DNA of 33,705 nt, taken from assembly GCA_014623385.1 (NCBI GenBank), contig JACOMT010000004.1, positions 13,218 through 46,922 on the forward strand. Reading direction: 5' to 3'. The notes under the pieces are model-generated. The model did not search any database. It had not been told where the DNA came from and saw only the letters and a list, made by a program, of their open reading frames with translations. The position numbers and the translations under genes are program-made. Of the stretch, positions 9,842 through 17,606 are shown piece after piece. Every line of letters starts with the position of its first letter. The stretch's first letter is position 1. This DNA comes from Paracoccaceae bacterium (lineage in GTDB: Bacteria > Pseudomonadota > Alphaproteobacteria > Rhodobacterales > Rhodobacteraceae).

Positions 9842-10291
9842 TTAGAACTTTATGACTACGGATAGCACGATTAGGGTCATGAGTAGTGTTGGAACCTCAT
9901 TTAGAACCCGCAATTGGTATCCTGTCATTGTATTTTTTCCAGCTAAGAATACCTTACGTCTTTGGGCAAGCCAGTAATGAAACCAGGTCATACCTAGGAT
10001 TCCGATCAGCTTTACCCAGGGCCAGGTAGCTGACCAATTGACAATGGTCGGTGTAAAGGTCATGACCAGCCCTAAAATCCAGGTAGCTATCATAGCCGGG
10101 TTCATAATGAAGTGGAGCAGCTTTTGCTCCATCATTTCAAATATTTGTTCCGTACTTTCCATGCCTTGTGCTTGTTCGCTGTGATAAACGAACAGGCGGG
10201 GTAGGTAGAACAAACCTGCCATCCAACAGATTACAGCCATAATGTGAAATGCCTTGGTCCAGGGATATAACTGAATAAGGAGATCGGTCAT
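9842..10291 (-). CDS. hemJ: Protoporphyrinogen IX oxidase HemJ
   Basis: The 149-aa membrane protein catalyses protoporphyrinogen to protoporphyrin oxidation, the penultimate step of heme synthesis, in most alphaproteobacteria. About four hydrophobic segments are visible (roughly 15-33, 60-80, 87-105 and 128-147). The family block KAFHIMAVICWMAGLFYLPRL near the N-terminus contains the conserved histidine. The ribosome site before the ATG at 10291 is weak. In many relatives hemJ is accompanied by hemE; here hemE is absent and the gene borders the proposed oriC directly. Confidence 0.93.
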   Translation of the reverse strand: MTDLLIQLYPWTKAFHIMAVICWMAGLFYLPRLFVYHSEQAQGMESTEQIFEMMEQKLLHFIMNPAMIATWILGLVMTFTPTIVNWSATWPWVKLIGILGMTWFHYWLAQRRKVFLAGKNTMTGYQLRVLNEVPTLLMTLIVLSVVIKF

Positions 10292-10315
10292 TGCATTATC
10301 ATATAGGAAAAGTTC

Positions 10316-10324
10316 TTATCCATA
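10316..10324 (+). promoter_or_regulatory. DnaA-box-like sequence 1
   Basis: TTATCCATA differs from TTATCCACA at one position. It is the leftmost of four such boxes in the origin region, 25 bp upstream of hemJ. Confidence 0.55.
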
Positions 10325-10375
10325 CCAAGCATAAAACAGATTTAAAATGGTGTTTTTGTAGGTATGCTGTTCTCA

Positions 10376-10384
10376 TGTGGATTA
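10376..10384 (-). promoter_or_regulatory. DnaA-box-like sequence 2
   Basis: TGTGGATTA on the plus strand reads TAATCCACA on the minus strand, one mismatch from the consensus DnaA box. Confidence 0.6.
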
Positions 10385-10401
10385 TTTTGTTTTGCACAAT
10401 A

Positions 10402-10410
10402 TTTTCCACA
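10402..10410 (+). promoter_or_regulatory. DnaA-box-like sequence 3
   Basis: TTTTCCACA is one mismatch from consensus and fits the relaxed form TTWTNCACA. It lies 18 bp from the oppositely oriented box 2. Confidence 0.62.
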
Positions 10411-10427
10411 AGGTCTGATGCTATGAA

Positions 10428-10447
10428 TTAATCCTCTATTTAATCCT
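10428..10447. repeat. Direct repeat TTAATCCT in origin region
   Basis: TTAATCCT occurs at 10428-10435 and again at 10440-10447, a 12-bp period. The two TTAA tetramers are 8 bp apart, one more than the TTAA-N7-TTAA CtrA site that controls the Caulobacter origin. This could be a variant regulator site or chance in AT-rich DNA. Confidence 0.4.
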
Positions 10448-10508
10448 AGGAGCGGCAAAATTTCTATAAATTTTAGCACCTTGCTAAGGCTAGTCTTATT
10501 TATAGAGC

Positions 10509-10517
10509 TGTGGGTAA
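10509..10517 (-). promoter_or_regulatory. DnaA-box-like sequence 4
   Basis: TGTGGGTAA reads TTACCCACA on the minus strand, one mismatch from consensus. It is the rightmost clear box in the gap. Confidence 0.55.
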
Positions 10518-10598
10518 CGTACGTATAATTTCACTCAAGATGACTTAGCTACAGAATAAAAATTATCCTTTACACGTAGGGGAATCTATACAAGCACG

Positions 10599-10859
10599 GT
10601 GAGCTATGGTAAGCTTGCGGCAGATTTCCCTGTTGCTCATCTGGTTATTCACATGACTATAATACCCCTTAACCTTGGGGATTGGTTTCAATATCTGGGT
10701 AAAGCCGTGCTTTTGACGGAAGCGGAATGGCCCCGGGCCATTGCGGATGTCTTGGTCGAGATAAAGAGCAGTTGCATGGGCTCATCTAGTGATATTCTCG
10801 AAGAAGGAGAGGCGTTCGGCTGTTCTCGTGTAGTGTGGGGAGTAATGAGCTATGACTGA
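10599..10859 (+). CDS. Hypothetical protein, unrecognised, possible remnant of the gene upstream of aroE
   Basis: An 86-codon GTG-start ORF ends 8 bp inside aroE (its TGA shares bases with the ATGACTGAC of aroE). I do not recognise the family. In relatives this slot holds ydiA (PPDK regulatory protein) and maf, with maf directly abutting aroE; no conserved Maf or YdiA motif is visible. A GDWFQYLG segment near residue 27 only vaguely recalls the GDYFTVLG stretch of Maf proteins. No Shine-Dalgarno sequence is clear. It may be a short real gene, a decayed fragment or spurious. The aroE ribosome site (GGGGAG near 10837) lies within it. Confidence 0.35.
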   Translation: MSYGKLAADFPVAHLVIHMTIIPLNLGDWFQYLGKAVLLTEAEWPRAIADVLVEIKSSCMGSSSDILEEGEAFGCSRVVWGVMSYD

Positions 10860-11685
10860 CACGCGCATACCACTGGCAGGGGTCATCGGGTCGCCTGTTT
10901 CCCATTCCAGGTCGCCACAACTGCACCGTCATTGGCTGGACACCTGTGGAATTCAGGGTCATTATATCCCTATGGATATTGCGCAGGCTGATCTGGCCGG
11001 GGCAATCCAAATGTTGCCAAAGCTGGGTTTTTTAGGGGTTAATGTTACTGTTCCGCATAAGGAAGCCGTGATGTCCCTGGCTAATCAGATCACTGATCGA
11101 GCCACTTTGATAGGTGCCGCAAATACGTTGATTTTTTTGCCTGACGGCAACGTGTTGGCCGACAATACCGATGGGTATGGCCTTTTGGTAAATCTGCAGC
11201 AAGGTGCGCCTTGCTGGGATGCCGCCGCAGGACCGGCGGTTGTTTTTGGTGCCGGAGGTGCGGCTAGGGCCGTTGTGTCAACCTTGATTGATGCGGGTGT
11301 TCCCGAAATCCGGTTGACCAATCGTACTCGGTCGCGATCAGAAAATCTACAGCGGGATTTTGGCCAACGGGTCACCGTGACCGATTGGGTACAGGCCGGT
11401 AATATTCTGGATGGTGCGGCTCTGGTCGTGAACGCCACATCGCTTGGGATGGTGGGCAAGCCAGAGCTGCGCGTGCCACTAGACGGTCTGTCATCGGATA
11501 CGGTGGTCACCGACCTAGTCTATGCACCGCTAAAAACCCGGTTGTTGCAAGTGGGTGAAGAAACTGGATGCACCGTGGTTGATGGGTTGGGGATGCTGTT
11601 GCATCAGGCGGTACCGGGATTTGAGCGGTGGTTTGGGCATAAACCGGATGTGGATGCTGCGACTCGGGCAGCGGTGCTGCGATGA
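10852..11685 (+). CDS. aroE: Shikimate dehydrogenase (NADP+)
   Basis: The 277-aa enzyme reduces 3-dehydroshikimate to shikimate in aromatic amino acid synthesis. The shikimate-binding SPVSHSRSPQLH (14-25) and NVTVPHKE, with catalytic lysine K70, are present. So are the NADP-binding loop GAGGAARAVV and the NRTRSR segment, whose arginines favour NADP phosphate. Length is normal. It overlaps coaE by 4 bp and heads the rightward aroE-coaE-dnaQ unit leaving the proposed origin. Confidence 0.96.
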   Translation: MTDTRIPLAGVIGSPVSHSRSPQLHRHWLDTCGIQGHYIPMDIAQADLAGAIQMLPKLGFLGVNVTVPHKEAVMSLANQITDRATLIGAANTLIFLPDGNVLADNTDGYGLLVNLQQGAPCWDAAAGPAVVFGAGGAARAVVSTLIDAGVPEIRLTNRTRSRSENLQRDFGQRVTVTDWVQAGNILDGAALVVNATSLGMVGKPELRVPLDGLSSDTVVTDLVYAPLKTRLLQVGEETGCTVVDGLGMLLHQAVPGFERWFGHKPDVDAATRAAVLR

Positions 11686-12275
11686 CATTTAAACTTGGTT
11701 TGACCGGGTCAATTGGCATGGGCAAAACCACGACGGCACAAATGTTCGCCGAGCTTGGCTGTGCGGTTTGGGATGCGGATGCTGCTGTGCACCGACTTTA
11801 TGGGCCGGGTGGTAGCGCCGTAGAACCCATAGGCTTGACCTTCCCCCAAGCTGTGGTGAATGGTACAGTTTCCCGTGTCATGCTTAAATCCATTATTTCC
11901 TATGATACATCAGCCTTGACTCGGATCGAGGCAATCGTTCATCCTCTAGTTGCCCAGGATCGGATAGAATTTATTCGCGCGTCAGATGCCGACATCATCG
12001 TCTTTGACATCCCTCTGCTCTTTGAAACCGATGGGCACAGGTCTATGGATGCTGTTGCTGTCGTGTCAGTGGACCCCGAGATCCAGGAAAAGCGTGTTTT
12101 GGACCGTGGAACCATGACCTATGATCAGTTTGTTCAGATTCGGGAAAAACAGATACCTGATGCTGAAAAATGTGCGCGGGCCAATTTTGTTATTCAGACC
12201 GGAATGTTGGATAATGTGCGTCGACAGGTGGCTGAGATCATTTCAGAAGTCAAAGTTATGATCAAAAATGCGTGA
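11682..12275 (+). CDS. coaE: Dephospho-CoA kinase
   Basis: The 197-aa P-loop kinase phosphorylates the ribose 3'-hydroxyl of dephospho-CoA, the last step of coenzyme A synthesis. The Walker A motif GSIGMGKT is at residues 9-16. The segments DADAAVHRLY and DIPLLFET, which bind substrate in the family, are both present. It overlaps aroE by 4 bp at its start and dnaQ by 8 bp at its end, so translation of the three genes is probably coupled. Confidence 0.95.
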   Translation: MTFKLGLTGSIGMGKTTTAQMFAELGCAVWDADAAVHRLYGPGGSAVEPIGLTFPQAVVNGTVSRVMLKSIISYDTSALTRIEAIVHPLVAQDRIEFIRASDADIIVFDIPLLFETDGHRSMDAVAVVSVDPEIQEKRVLDRGTMTYDQFVQIREKQIPDAEKCARANFVIQTGMLDNVRRQVAEIISEVKVMIKNA

Positions 12276-12954
12276 GGTTGTCCTGGATACAGAAACGACT
12301 GGTTTTGACCCCGAGGCAGGAGACCGCATTGTAGAGATTGGTGCGATTGAGCTCAACAATCATGTCCCCACCGGAACAATCTATCACCAATACATTAATC
12401 CTGAACGATCAATGCCCCAAGACGCATTCGAGGTGCACGGTCTAGGTGACGAATTTCTCCAAGGTAAACCTAAGTTTGCTGAAATCGGCGGTTCATTCCT
12501 GGATTTTGTCGGCGACGCGAAATTGGTCATACATAACGCTGCCTTCGACATGAAATTCCTTAATGCCGAACTTGGATGGATGGGGTTGCCGCTGTTGCCG
12601 CTGAATCAGGCTATCGACACGCTGGACATTGCACGCAAACGGTTTCCGGGCTTGTCCGTGTCGCTGGATGCGCTGTGCCGTCGATTCGGTATTGACAACG
12701 CGTCGCGTACCCTGCACGGGGCACTACTGGATTCGGAAATCCTAGCCGAGGTTTATTTGGAACTGATCGGCGGGCGTCAGCCAGACTTTGCTTTGTCGCG
12801 TTCAACCACCGCCTCGGCAGGTGGCGAATTGGAGAATTGGCGACCTAGCCCGCGGTCCACCCCTTTGGCTGAGCGCCTCACAGAGCAAGAGCTTGAGGCA
12901 CATAAGGTATTCGTGGAAAAGTTGGGTCCCGACGCGATATGGTTGCGATTCTAA
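12268..12954 (+). CDS. dnaQ: DNA polymerase III subunit epsilon (3'-5' proofreading exonuclease)
   Basis: The 228-aa DEDDh exonuclease proofreads for the replicative polymerase. Exo I is VLDTETTGFDP (D7, E9), Exo II is in IHNAAFDMKFL, and Exo III is HGALLDSEILAEVY with the general-base histidine. A low-complexity linker and C-terminal tail, the likely binding region for the alpha subunit, follow residue ~175. The stop lies 4 bp from the stop of convergent secB, leaving no space for a dedicated terminator. Confidence 0.95.
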   Translation: MREVVLDTETTGFDPEAGDRIVEIGAIELNNHVPTGTIYHQYINPERSMPQDAFEVHGLGDEFLQGKPKFAEIGGSFLDFVGDAKLVIHNAAFDMKFLNAELGWMGLPLLPLNQAIDTLDIARKRFPGLSVSLDALCRRFGIDNASRTLHGALLDSEILAEVYLELIGGRQPDFALSRSTTASAGGELENWRPSPRSTPLAERLTEQELEAHKVFVEKLGPDAIWLRF

Positions 12955-12958
12955 GCAA

Positions 12959-13486
12959 TCAGGATTCAGCTGTTTCAGTGGTTTTGGCCTCTGCGATCTG
13001 ACGACGTACAATTTCCTGGCGATACAGTTTCACAAAGTCAATCATTTCCAGATTGAGCGGCGGATACCCACCGTCCCGGGTCGTATCACTGACGATACGG
13101 CGCAGGAAGGGGAAGATCATTCGTGGGCATTCAATCAACAAGAACGGGTGTATTTGATTGTCCGGGACACCGGTAATCATAAAGATGCCAACATAGTCTA
13201 TTTCCAGAACGAATAGCATATCGCCACTGGTTTTCGATTTCGACTTGATGTTCAGTTTGATTGATACTTCGAACTGATTTTGTGCTGGCTGTTTTTTCGC
13301 ATCCAGGTTCACTTGAACCTGAACGTCCGGTTGTACGTCACCTGACGTACCCTTTTGGGCCATTACATTTTCAAAGGATAGATCTCGCACAAATTGGCCC
13401 AGAACATTCATCTGTGGTTGCTGCTGTGCAGAGGTATCTGTGGGTTCGGCGGCCTCTTGAGGCTCTTTTGCACCGTTTTTGGCCAT
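12959..13486 (-). CDS. secB: Protein-export chaperone SecB
   Basis: The 175-aa cytosolic tetrameric chaperone keeps preproteins unfolded and delivers them to SecA. An Ala/Gln-rich N-terminal tail (about 1-27) precedes the conserved core: FVRDLSFENV, the beta-strand region with VLEIDYVGIF, and the signature HPFLLIECPRMIFPFLRRIV. Length is typical for alphaproteobacteria. The ATG at 13486 is chosen to give MAKNGAKEP. The gene follows a degraded fxsA on the same strand and converges with dnaQ. Confidence 0.95.
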   Translation of the reverse strand: MAKNGAKEPQEAAEPTDTSAQQQPQMNVLGQFVRDLSFENVMAQKGTSGDVQPDVQVQVNLDAKKQPAQNQFEVSIKLNIKSKSKTSGDMLFVLEIDYVGIFMITGVPDNQIHPFLLIECPRMIFPFLRRIVSDTTRDGGYPPLNLEMIDFVKLYRQEIVRRQIAEAKTTETAES

Positions 13487-13858
13487 TTATGGCTTTCCTT
13501 TTGCCTGAAAATCGCAAAGTGCCTATCAGCTTGGCGGTTTGGGTTCAACTGCCTAATGTGTGATTTTAGCGTTGTCTTTTCAAATTCCGCATCAATCAGA
13601 ATACTGTTACCCGGCCCCGGTTTGCGTGAACCCCGGAACCTGTGAAACAATCTGCAGAATTGCAAATTGGCCACTGTGATCCATGACTTCACATAGGTGT
13701 AAGCCGCACACCATGAACCAGGGGGTTCAGTGGGATCCTGCAATTTTGCCAATGCCGCCTGATCTTGGGCACGCACCGGACAGATACCCAAAACCGCCGC
13801 GCTGATCACAGCTCCTGCTTGAATTTGATATCAACAAGAATGCCAGGAAGGGATACAT
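13487..13858 (-). pseudogene. fxsA: fxsA remnant (FxsA cytoplasmic membrane protein)
   Basis: The minus strand starts with MYPFLAFLLI at 13858, like the FxsA N-terminus, then loses frame. In the other frame comes SAAVLGICPVRAQDQAALAK followed by LQDPTEP, resembling the FxsA segment TAVLGTxLVRxQGLAAL. The central transmembrane part ending in the usual LLTPGFFTD is missing. A C-terminal ILIDAEFEKTT matches the IDGEFE tail. One early frameshift and an internal deletion are therefore likely. In related genomes (Caulobacter and other alphaproteobacteria) fxsA sits next to secB. The 3' limit is approximate. I judge the gene non-functional. Confidence 0.7.
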
Positions 13859-13977
13859 TTCCGTGTTCTTTTGTGATTCGTCGGTTTCGACGATGCTGTA
13901 GACTTGTGCCCGCTCCTCCTTTACATAAATGCTATACAACACGCTCATAAAGGCCTGCGGGCAAAGACGAGGTATAC

Positions 13978-14634
13978 ATGAACTCACCCCTGATCCAGTT
14001 GCTGATTTTGGCAGGCATCGCGGTTTTCCTGATCCTGCGTCTCAAAAGCGTGCTGGGAACCCGCGAAGGCTTTGAAAAACCGCCTGTTTCCAAAACTGCG
14101 GAAAATATGGGGCATCCGGAATTTCAGGTGATTGAAGGCGGCCCGGATTTGGATATCACAGATCACGTTGATGAAGACAGTGACGCGGCCAGGGCACTAG
14201 CGGATATGAAACGGGTAGAATCGTCTTTTTTGGTGACAGAATTTGTCCAGGGTGCCCGCGGTGCCTATGAAATGATTGTTATGGCATTTGAGGATGGCAA
14301 TCTGGACAAGATCGAATCATTCCTGGCCGAAGATGTGTTCCAGACCTTTGTCGATGTGGTTGCATCCCGCGAGGATCAAGGACTTCGGATTGAGTCAGAA
14401 TTTGTCGGCGTGCGGGAAATCGCGGTTCAGGATGTGTCATTTGACGGTGAAACGCATGAGGCAGAAATTACCATGCACTTTGTGGGCGAGCTGACTTCCG
14501 TCGTCAAGGACATTGATGGAAAGATCGTGGAGGGTAATCCAAGCACGATTAAACGTCAAAAGGACACCTGGATTTTTGCCCGCAAAATGGGGACGACAGA
14601 CCCGAATTGGCTTTTGGTTGCAACAGATACATAA
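13978..14634 (+). CDS. Tim44/TimA family membrane-anchored protein
   Basis: The 218-aa protein has one N-terminal transmembrane segment (about residues 5-22, LIQLLILAGIAVFLILRL), a charged linker, and a C-terminal Tim44-like domain (about 85-215). The family is related to mitochondrial Tim44 and is common in alphaproteobacteria beside secB/fxsA; its exact bacterial role is unclear, probably at the inner membrane. GAGG precedes the ATG. The TAA stop adjoins what seems to be the decayed start of mltA. Confidence 0.88.
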   Translation: MNSPLIQLLILAGIAVFLILRLKSVLGTREGFEKPPVSKTAENMGHPEFQVIEGGPDLDITDHVDEDSDAARALADMKRVESSFLVTEFVQGARGAYEMIVMAFEDGNLDKIESFLAEDVFQTFVDVVASREDQGLRIESEFVGVREIAVQDVSFDGETHEAEITMHFVGELTSVVKDIDGKIVEGNPSTIKRQKDTWIFARKMGTTDPNWLLVATDT

Positions 14635-14764
14635 GGCGAATTGCCGCAGTATCCGCATTTTTCTGTGTTGGACGACTGCACTGATCCCCATGCGGACGGT
14701 GGCGCGATGGATCATCGGCGATGCTAATCAAATGTGTCTATGTTATAGGTTCTGGGAAACGGCC
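14631..14764 (+). pseudogene. Probable vestige of mltA (lytic transglycosylase)
   Basis: The 130 bp between the Tim44-like gene and the Smr gene hold a frame that begins ATA AGG CGA and reads RRIAAVSAFFCVG, like the start of a signal peptide; a single G-to-A change would turn an ATGA overlap into the present ATAA. Near the end, short segments (IIGDA in one frame, VYVIGSG in another) recall the C-terminal region of MltA. In Rhodobacterales mltA normally sits here between the Tim44-like and Smr genes. The match is short and based on synteny, so this is a tentative call. Confidence 0.4.
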
Positions 14765-15355
14765 GTGAAACGACCACGCTTGTCCGAGAATGACCTGAGG
14801 CTTTGGCGGCGCGTGACCGATCAGGTGGAACCTATTTCAGTGCATGCGCCACTGTCACCGGACAACGCAAAACCCGCAGGGCCAAAGAAGGCGTCGATAT
14901 CCCCAATTGCTCTACCACCCAATTTCCGCATAGGCGACAAGGTGCAGCCAAAACCGTCCTGTCATGATCTGAAACCCGGCATTTTCGATTTTGACCGGGG
15001 TCAGCCCGTTGCGATGGACCGCAAGGCATTTGGCAAGATGAAACGTGGTCAGCTAAAGCCAAAAGGCCGGATTGATCTGCACGGCTTGACATTGGCCGAG
15101 GCATACCCGGCCCTGAGCCAGTTTATTTTTGTATCCCATGCAACCAGAAAAAGGCTGGTTCTGGTGATTACTGGCAAGGGTCGTGAGGATCGGGGAACCG
15201 GGCCTATCCCGACGCCATGCGGGGTGTTACGGTATCAGGTACCGCAATGGTTATCCGTTCCCCCATTGGCCAGATTGGTTCTGCAAATCAGCGAAGCACA
15301 CGTGTCGCACGGTGGGAGCGGTGCCTACTACGTTTACCTGCGCAAACTGCGGTGA
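14765..15355 (+). CDS. Smr/MutS2-type domain protein
   Basis: A 196-aa protein starts at GTG 14765 (VKRPRLSENDLRLW); the open frame extends upstream into the Tim44-like gene but that part is not plausible protein. A basic, proline-rich N-terminal half leads to a C-terminal Smr domain (about 98-196) with RIDLHGLTLAEA and the VITGKGRED loop, motifs of the Smr nuclease fold. The family is associated with nucleic-acid nicking or binding; the substrate here is unknown. Confidence 0.85.
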   Translation: MKRPRLSENDLRLWRRVTDQVEPISVHAPLSPDNAKPAGPKKASISPIALPPNFRIGDKVQPKPSCHDLKPGIFDFDRGQPVAMDRKAFGKMKRGQLKPKGRIDLHGLTLAEAYPALSQFIFVSHATRKRLVLVITGKGREDRGTGPIPTPCGVLRYQVPQWLSVPPLARLVLQISEAHVSHGGSGAYYVYLRKLR

Positions 15356-15640
15356 AGGAACGGTTGTGTCGGACCCGACCCATTATCAGCCGGGTAGCGG
15401 CAGCAGAATAGACACCATCAATTTCGGTTCCCGCGTCCATATCGATTAGTGTGCCGGTGCAGTGGCACCCCGAAGCTGGAGCACGTACCCTCAACTGCGC
15501 TTGGACATGCTGTTTTGCGGTCTCGATCTCTTTGCACTTTTGGCTTGCACCATGCCCGTCCGGTGCAAAAATCCGCTAAATCTGGGTATGTTTGGGTTTT
15601 TGTCCTGGTATCATCGCGGGTGGGACCCGCGACCATTATG
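15356..15640. other. Intergenic region with a strong hairpin after hslU
   Basis: I see no convincing gene between the Smr gene and hslU. A perfect 8-bp-stem hairpin, TCGCGGGT-GGG-ACCCGCGA, occupies 15614-15632, 9 bp beyond the hslU stop. There is no T-run behind it on either strand, so it may be a 3'-end stabiliser or part of a bidirectional transcript end rather than a classic terminator. Confidence 0.5.
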
Positions 15641-16948
15641 TTACAGGACGTATCGACTGAGATCTGCAGAGGTGGCAAGGCTGCCTAGATTGCTATCAAC
15701 AAACTCTGCATCCACGATGATTTCAGCACCGGACTTGTCCGGGGCATCAAAAGACAGCTCTTCAAACACCCGTTCCATCACGGTATAAAGCCTGCGTGCT
15801 CCGATATTTTCGACAGACTGGTTCACATCCGCCGCAATCCGTGCCAGTGCGGCAATCCCGTCGTCGGTAAAACTCATGGTCACATTTTCGGTCCGCATAA
15901 GGGCCGAATATTGTCGGGTCAGCGCATTTTCGGTTTCGGTCAGGATGCGGACGAAATCCGCTTCGGTCAGGGCGCGCAATTCAACCCGGATCGGCAGGCG
16001 ACCCTGCAATTCCGGCAAAAGGTCCGAAGGTTTTGCAGTGTGGAACGCACCAGAGGCGATGAACAGGATATGATCAGTATTGATGGGTCCGTGTTTCGTG
16101 CTGACGGTCGTACCCTCAATCAAAGGTAACAAATCGCGTTGGACCCCTTCGCGACTCACATCGCCGACCTTGGCATCCGACCGGGCTGCGACTTTGTCAA
16201 TCTCGTCCAGAAAGACAATGCCGTTTTGTTCCACAGCGTCAAATGCTGTGCGCGTGACCGCATCGTCGTCTAATAACTTGTCGGCCTCTTCCCCGATCAA
16301 CACCTCATAGCTATCCGCCACGGACATGCGCTTGCGCACAGTCCGGTTACCGAAGGCTTTCCCGAAAATATCGCTTAAATTCATCATGCCCATATTAGCA
16401 CCCGGTTGGCCCGGAATTTCCATTATGGGAATTGGATTGCTGGTATCGGCAAGCTCTAGCTCAATCAGCGTGTCGTCGAGTTTGCCGGATTTCAGCTTTT
16501 TACGGAACATCTTGCGCGTGGCTTCGCGCGCGTCTTCGCCCGCGATGGCGGCGATCACACGATCCTCGGCCGCCTGGTATGCGGCAGCCTTTACATCCTC
16601 GCGCATATAGGCGCGGGTTTGCACAATAGAGATGTCAACAAGATCGCGAATTATCTGTTCCACGTCACGCCCGACATAGCCAACCTCGGTAAACTTCGTC
16701 GCCTCAACCTTGATAAACGGTGCCCGGGCCAGTTTGGCCAAACGGCGGCTGATTTCGGTTTTGCCTACTCCGGTTGGTCCGATCATCAGGATATTTTTTG
16801 GATAAACCTCGTCCCTCAGGTCGTCCGGCAATTGTTTTCGGCGCCACCGGTTGCGCAGTGCCACGGCGACTGCCCGCTTGGCATCGTTTTGGCCGATGAT
16901 AAACCGGTCCAGTTCGCTTACAATTTCGCGGGGGGTTAGATCAGTCAT
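15641..16948 (-). CDS. hslU: ATP-dependent protease ATPase subunit HslU
   Basis: The 435-aa AAA+ unfoldase feeds substrates to the HslV peptidase. It begins [20 protein letters not shown]. Walker A is GPTGVGKT (57-64) and Walker B is [10 protein letters not shown] family-specific I domain lies between them, the sensor-2 region with [13 protein letters not shown] follows, and the protein ends DLSRYVL, the C-terminal tail that docks into HslV. Full length for the family. It follows hslV by 34 bp on the same strand. Confidence 0.97.
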   Translation of the reverse strand: MTDLTPREIVSELDRFIIGQNDAKRAVAVALRNRWRRKQLPDDLRDEVYPKNILMIGPTGVGKTEISRRLAKLARAPFIKVEATKFTEVGYVGRDVEQIIRDLVDISIVQTRAYMREDVKAAAYQAAEDRVIAAIAGEDAREATRKMFRKKLKSGKLDDTLIELELADTSNPIPIMEIPGQPGANMGMMNLSDIFGKAFGNRTVRKRMSVADSYEVLIGEEADKLLDDDAVTRTAFDAVEQNGIVFLDEIDKVAARSDAKVGDVSREGVQRDLLPLIEGTTVSTKHGPINTDHILFIASGAFHTAKPSDLLPELQGRLPIRVELRALTEADFVRILTETENALTRQYSALMRTENVTMSFTDDGIAALARIAADVNQSVENIGARRLYTVMERVFEELSFDAPDKSGAEIIVDAEFVDSNLGSLATSADLSRYVL

Positions 16949-16982
16949 GCCGACTCCAGTCGTTTGATCTTTTCATCTACGG

Positions 16983-17540
16983 TCATGTCGTGATGCGTTC
17001 AACCGTGAGATTGCCATTAGTGTAAACACATATATCCGCCGCAATCGCCATGGCGTCGCGTGCAATCGTTTCGGCAGATTTGTCGCAGACCATCATCGCC
17101 CGTGCGGCAGCAAGCGCATAGTTGCCACCAGATCCGATGGCGGCCACGTTATATTCCGGTTCCAAAACATCGCCCGCGCCAGTGATCACCAACAAATCCT
17201 TGCCGTCGCTTACCAGCAGCATCGCCTCGAGCTTTTGCAGGTATTTGTCCGTGCGCCAATCCTTGGCCAGTTCTACGCTGGCACGTGCCAGCTGTCCCGG
17301 TGTTGCCTCTAACCTTGCCTCTAGCCGTTCCAGCAGGGTAAAGGCATCGGCGGTCGAGCCGGAAAACCCGGCGACAACCTCGAAACCTCCCGGTGACAGG
17401 CGCCGCACCTTACGCGCGGTGCCTTTGATCACGGTCTGCCCTAGCGACACCTGGCCATCTCCCGCAATCACAACCTCACCATCTTTCTTGATACCGATGA
17501 TAGTGGTCCCGTGCCACCCGGGGAAATCGTGCTGAGTCAT
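16983..17540 (-). CDS. hslV: ATP-dependent protease peptidase subunit HslV
   Basis: The 185-aa proteasome-like threonine peptidase forms the core of HslUV. An 11-residue propeptide ([11 protein letters not shown]) precedes the catalytic Thr in TTIIGIKK (T12). The blocks [14 protein letters not shown] and [15 protein letters not shown] are characteristic. The propeptide and length match alphaproteobacterial HslV. It lies downstream of trxA with a probable terminator between, so hslVU may have their own promoter. Confidence 0.97.
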   Translation of the reverse strand: MTQHDFPGWHGTTIIGIKKDGEVVIAGDGQVSLGQTVIKGTARKVRRLSPGGFEVVAGFSGSTADAFTLLERLEARLEATPGQLARASVELAKDWRTDKYLQKLEAMLLVSDGKDLLVITGAGDVLEPEYNVAAIGSGGNYALAAARAMMVCDKSAETIARDAMAIAADICVYTNGNLTVERITT

Positions 17541-17555
17541 GTCGTCTATTTTATG

Positions 17556-17583
17556 AAAAAGGTACCCGTTGAATCGGGTGACC
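17556..17583 (-). terminator. Probable intrinsic terminator after trxA
   Basis: On the minus strand a stem made from 17575-17583 and 17561-17568 (arms GGTCACCCG and CGGGTACC, one bulge, 6-nt loop) is followed by five Ts (17560-17556). It starts 23 bp beyond the trxA stop and 16 bp before the hslV start. Confidence 0.6.
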
Positions 17584-17606
17584 CGGAACCGGGCAAATGC
17601 CGGGGA

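Larger units (their letters stand above)
10292..10598. other. oriC: Putative chromosomal replication origin (oriC)
   Basis: This gene-free gap is AT-rich: by my count 80 of 240 bases are G or C in 10321-10560, well below the neighbouring coding sequence. It holds four one-mismatch DnaA boxes in mixed orientation (10316, 10376, 10402, 10509), a 12-bp-period direct repeat and runs of A/T suitable for unwinding. In Caulobacter and Rickettsia the origin lies between hemE and the genes leading to aroE-coaE-dnaQ-secB; the same side genes flank this gap. parS and parAB are within 7 kb, and rho-mnmE-mnmG-rsmG-parAB to the left and aroE-coaE-dnaQ to the right point away from it. Function is inferred. 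Confidence 0.78.

Noticed and set aside
10428-10443. Canonical CtrA site in oriC
   Set aside because: The TTAA tetramers are 8 bp apart rather than 7, so it is reported only as a direct repeat.
14513-14764. Upstream part of the Smr reading frame
   Set aside because: It overlaps the Tim44-like gene in another frame and has no family similarity; the GTG at 14765 is a better start.
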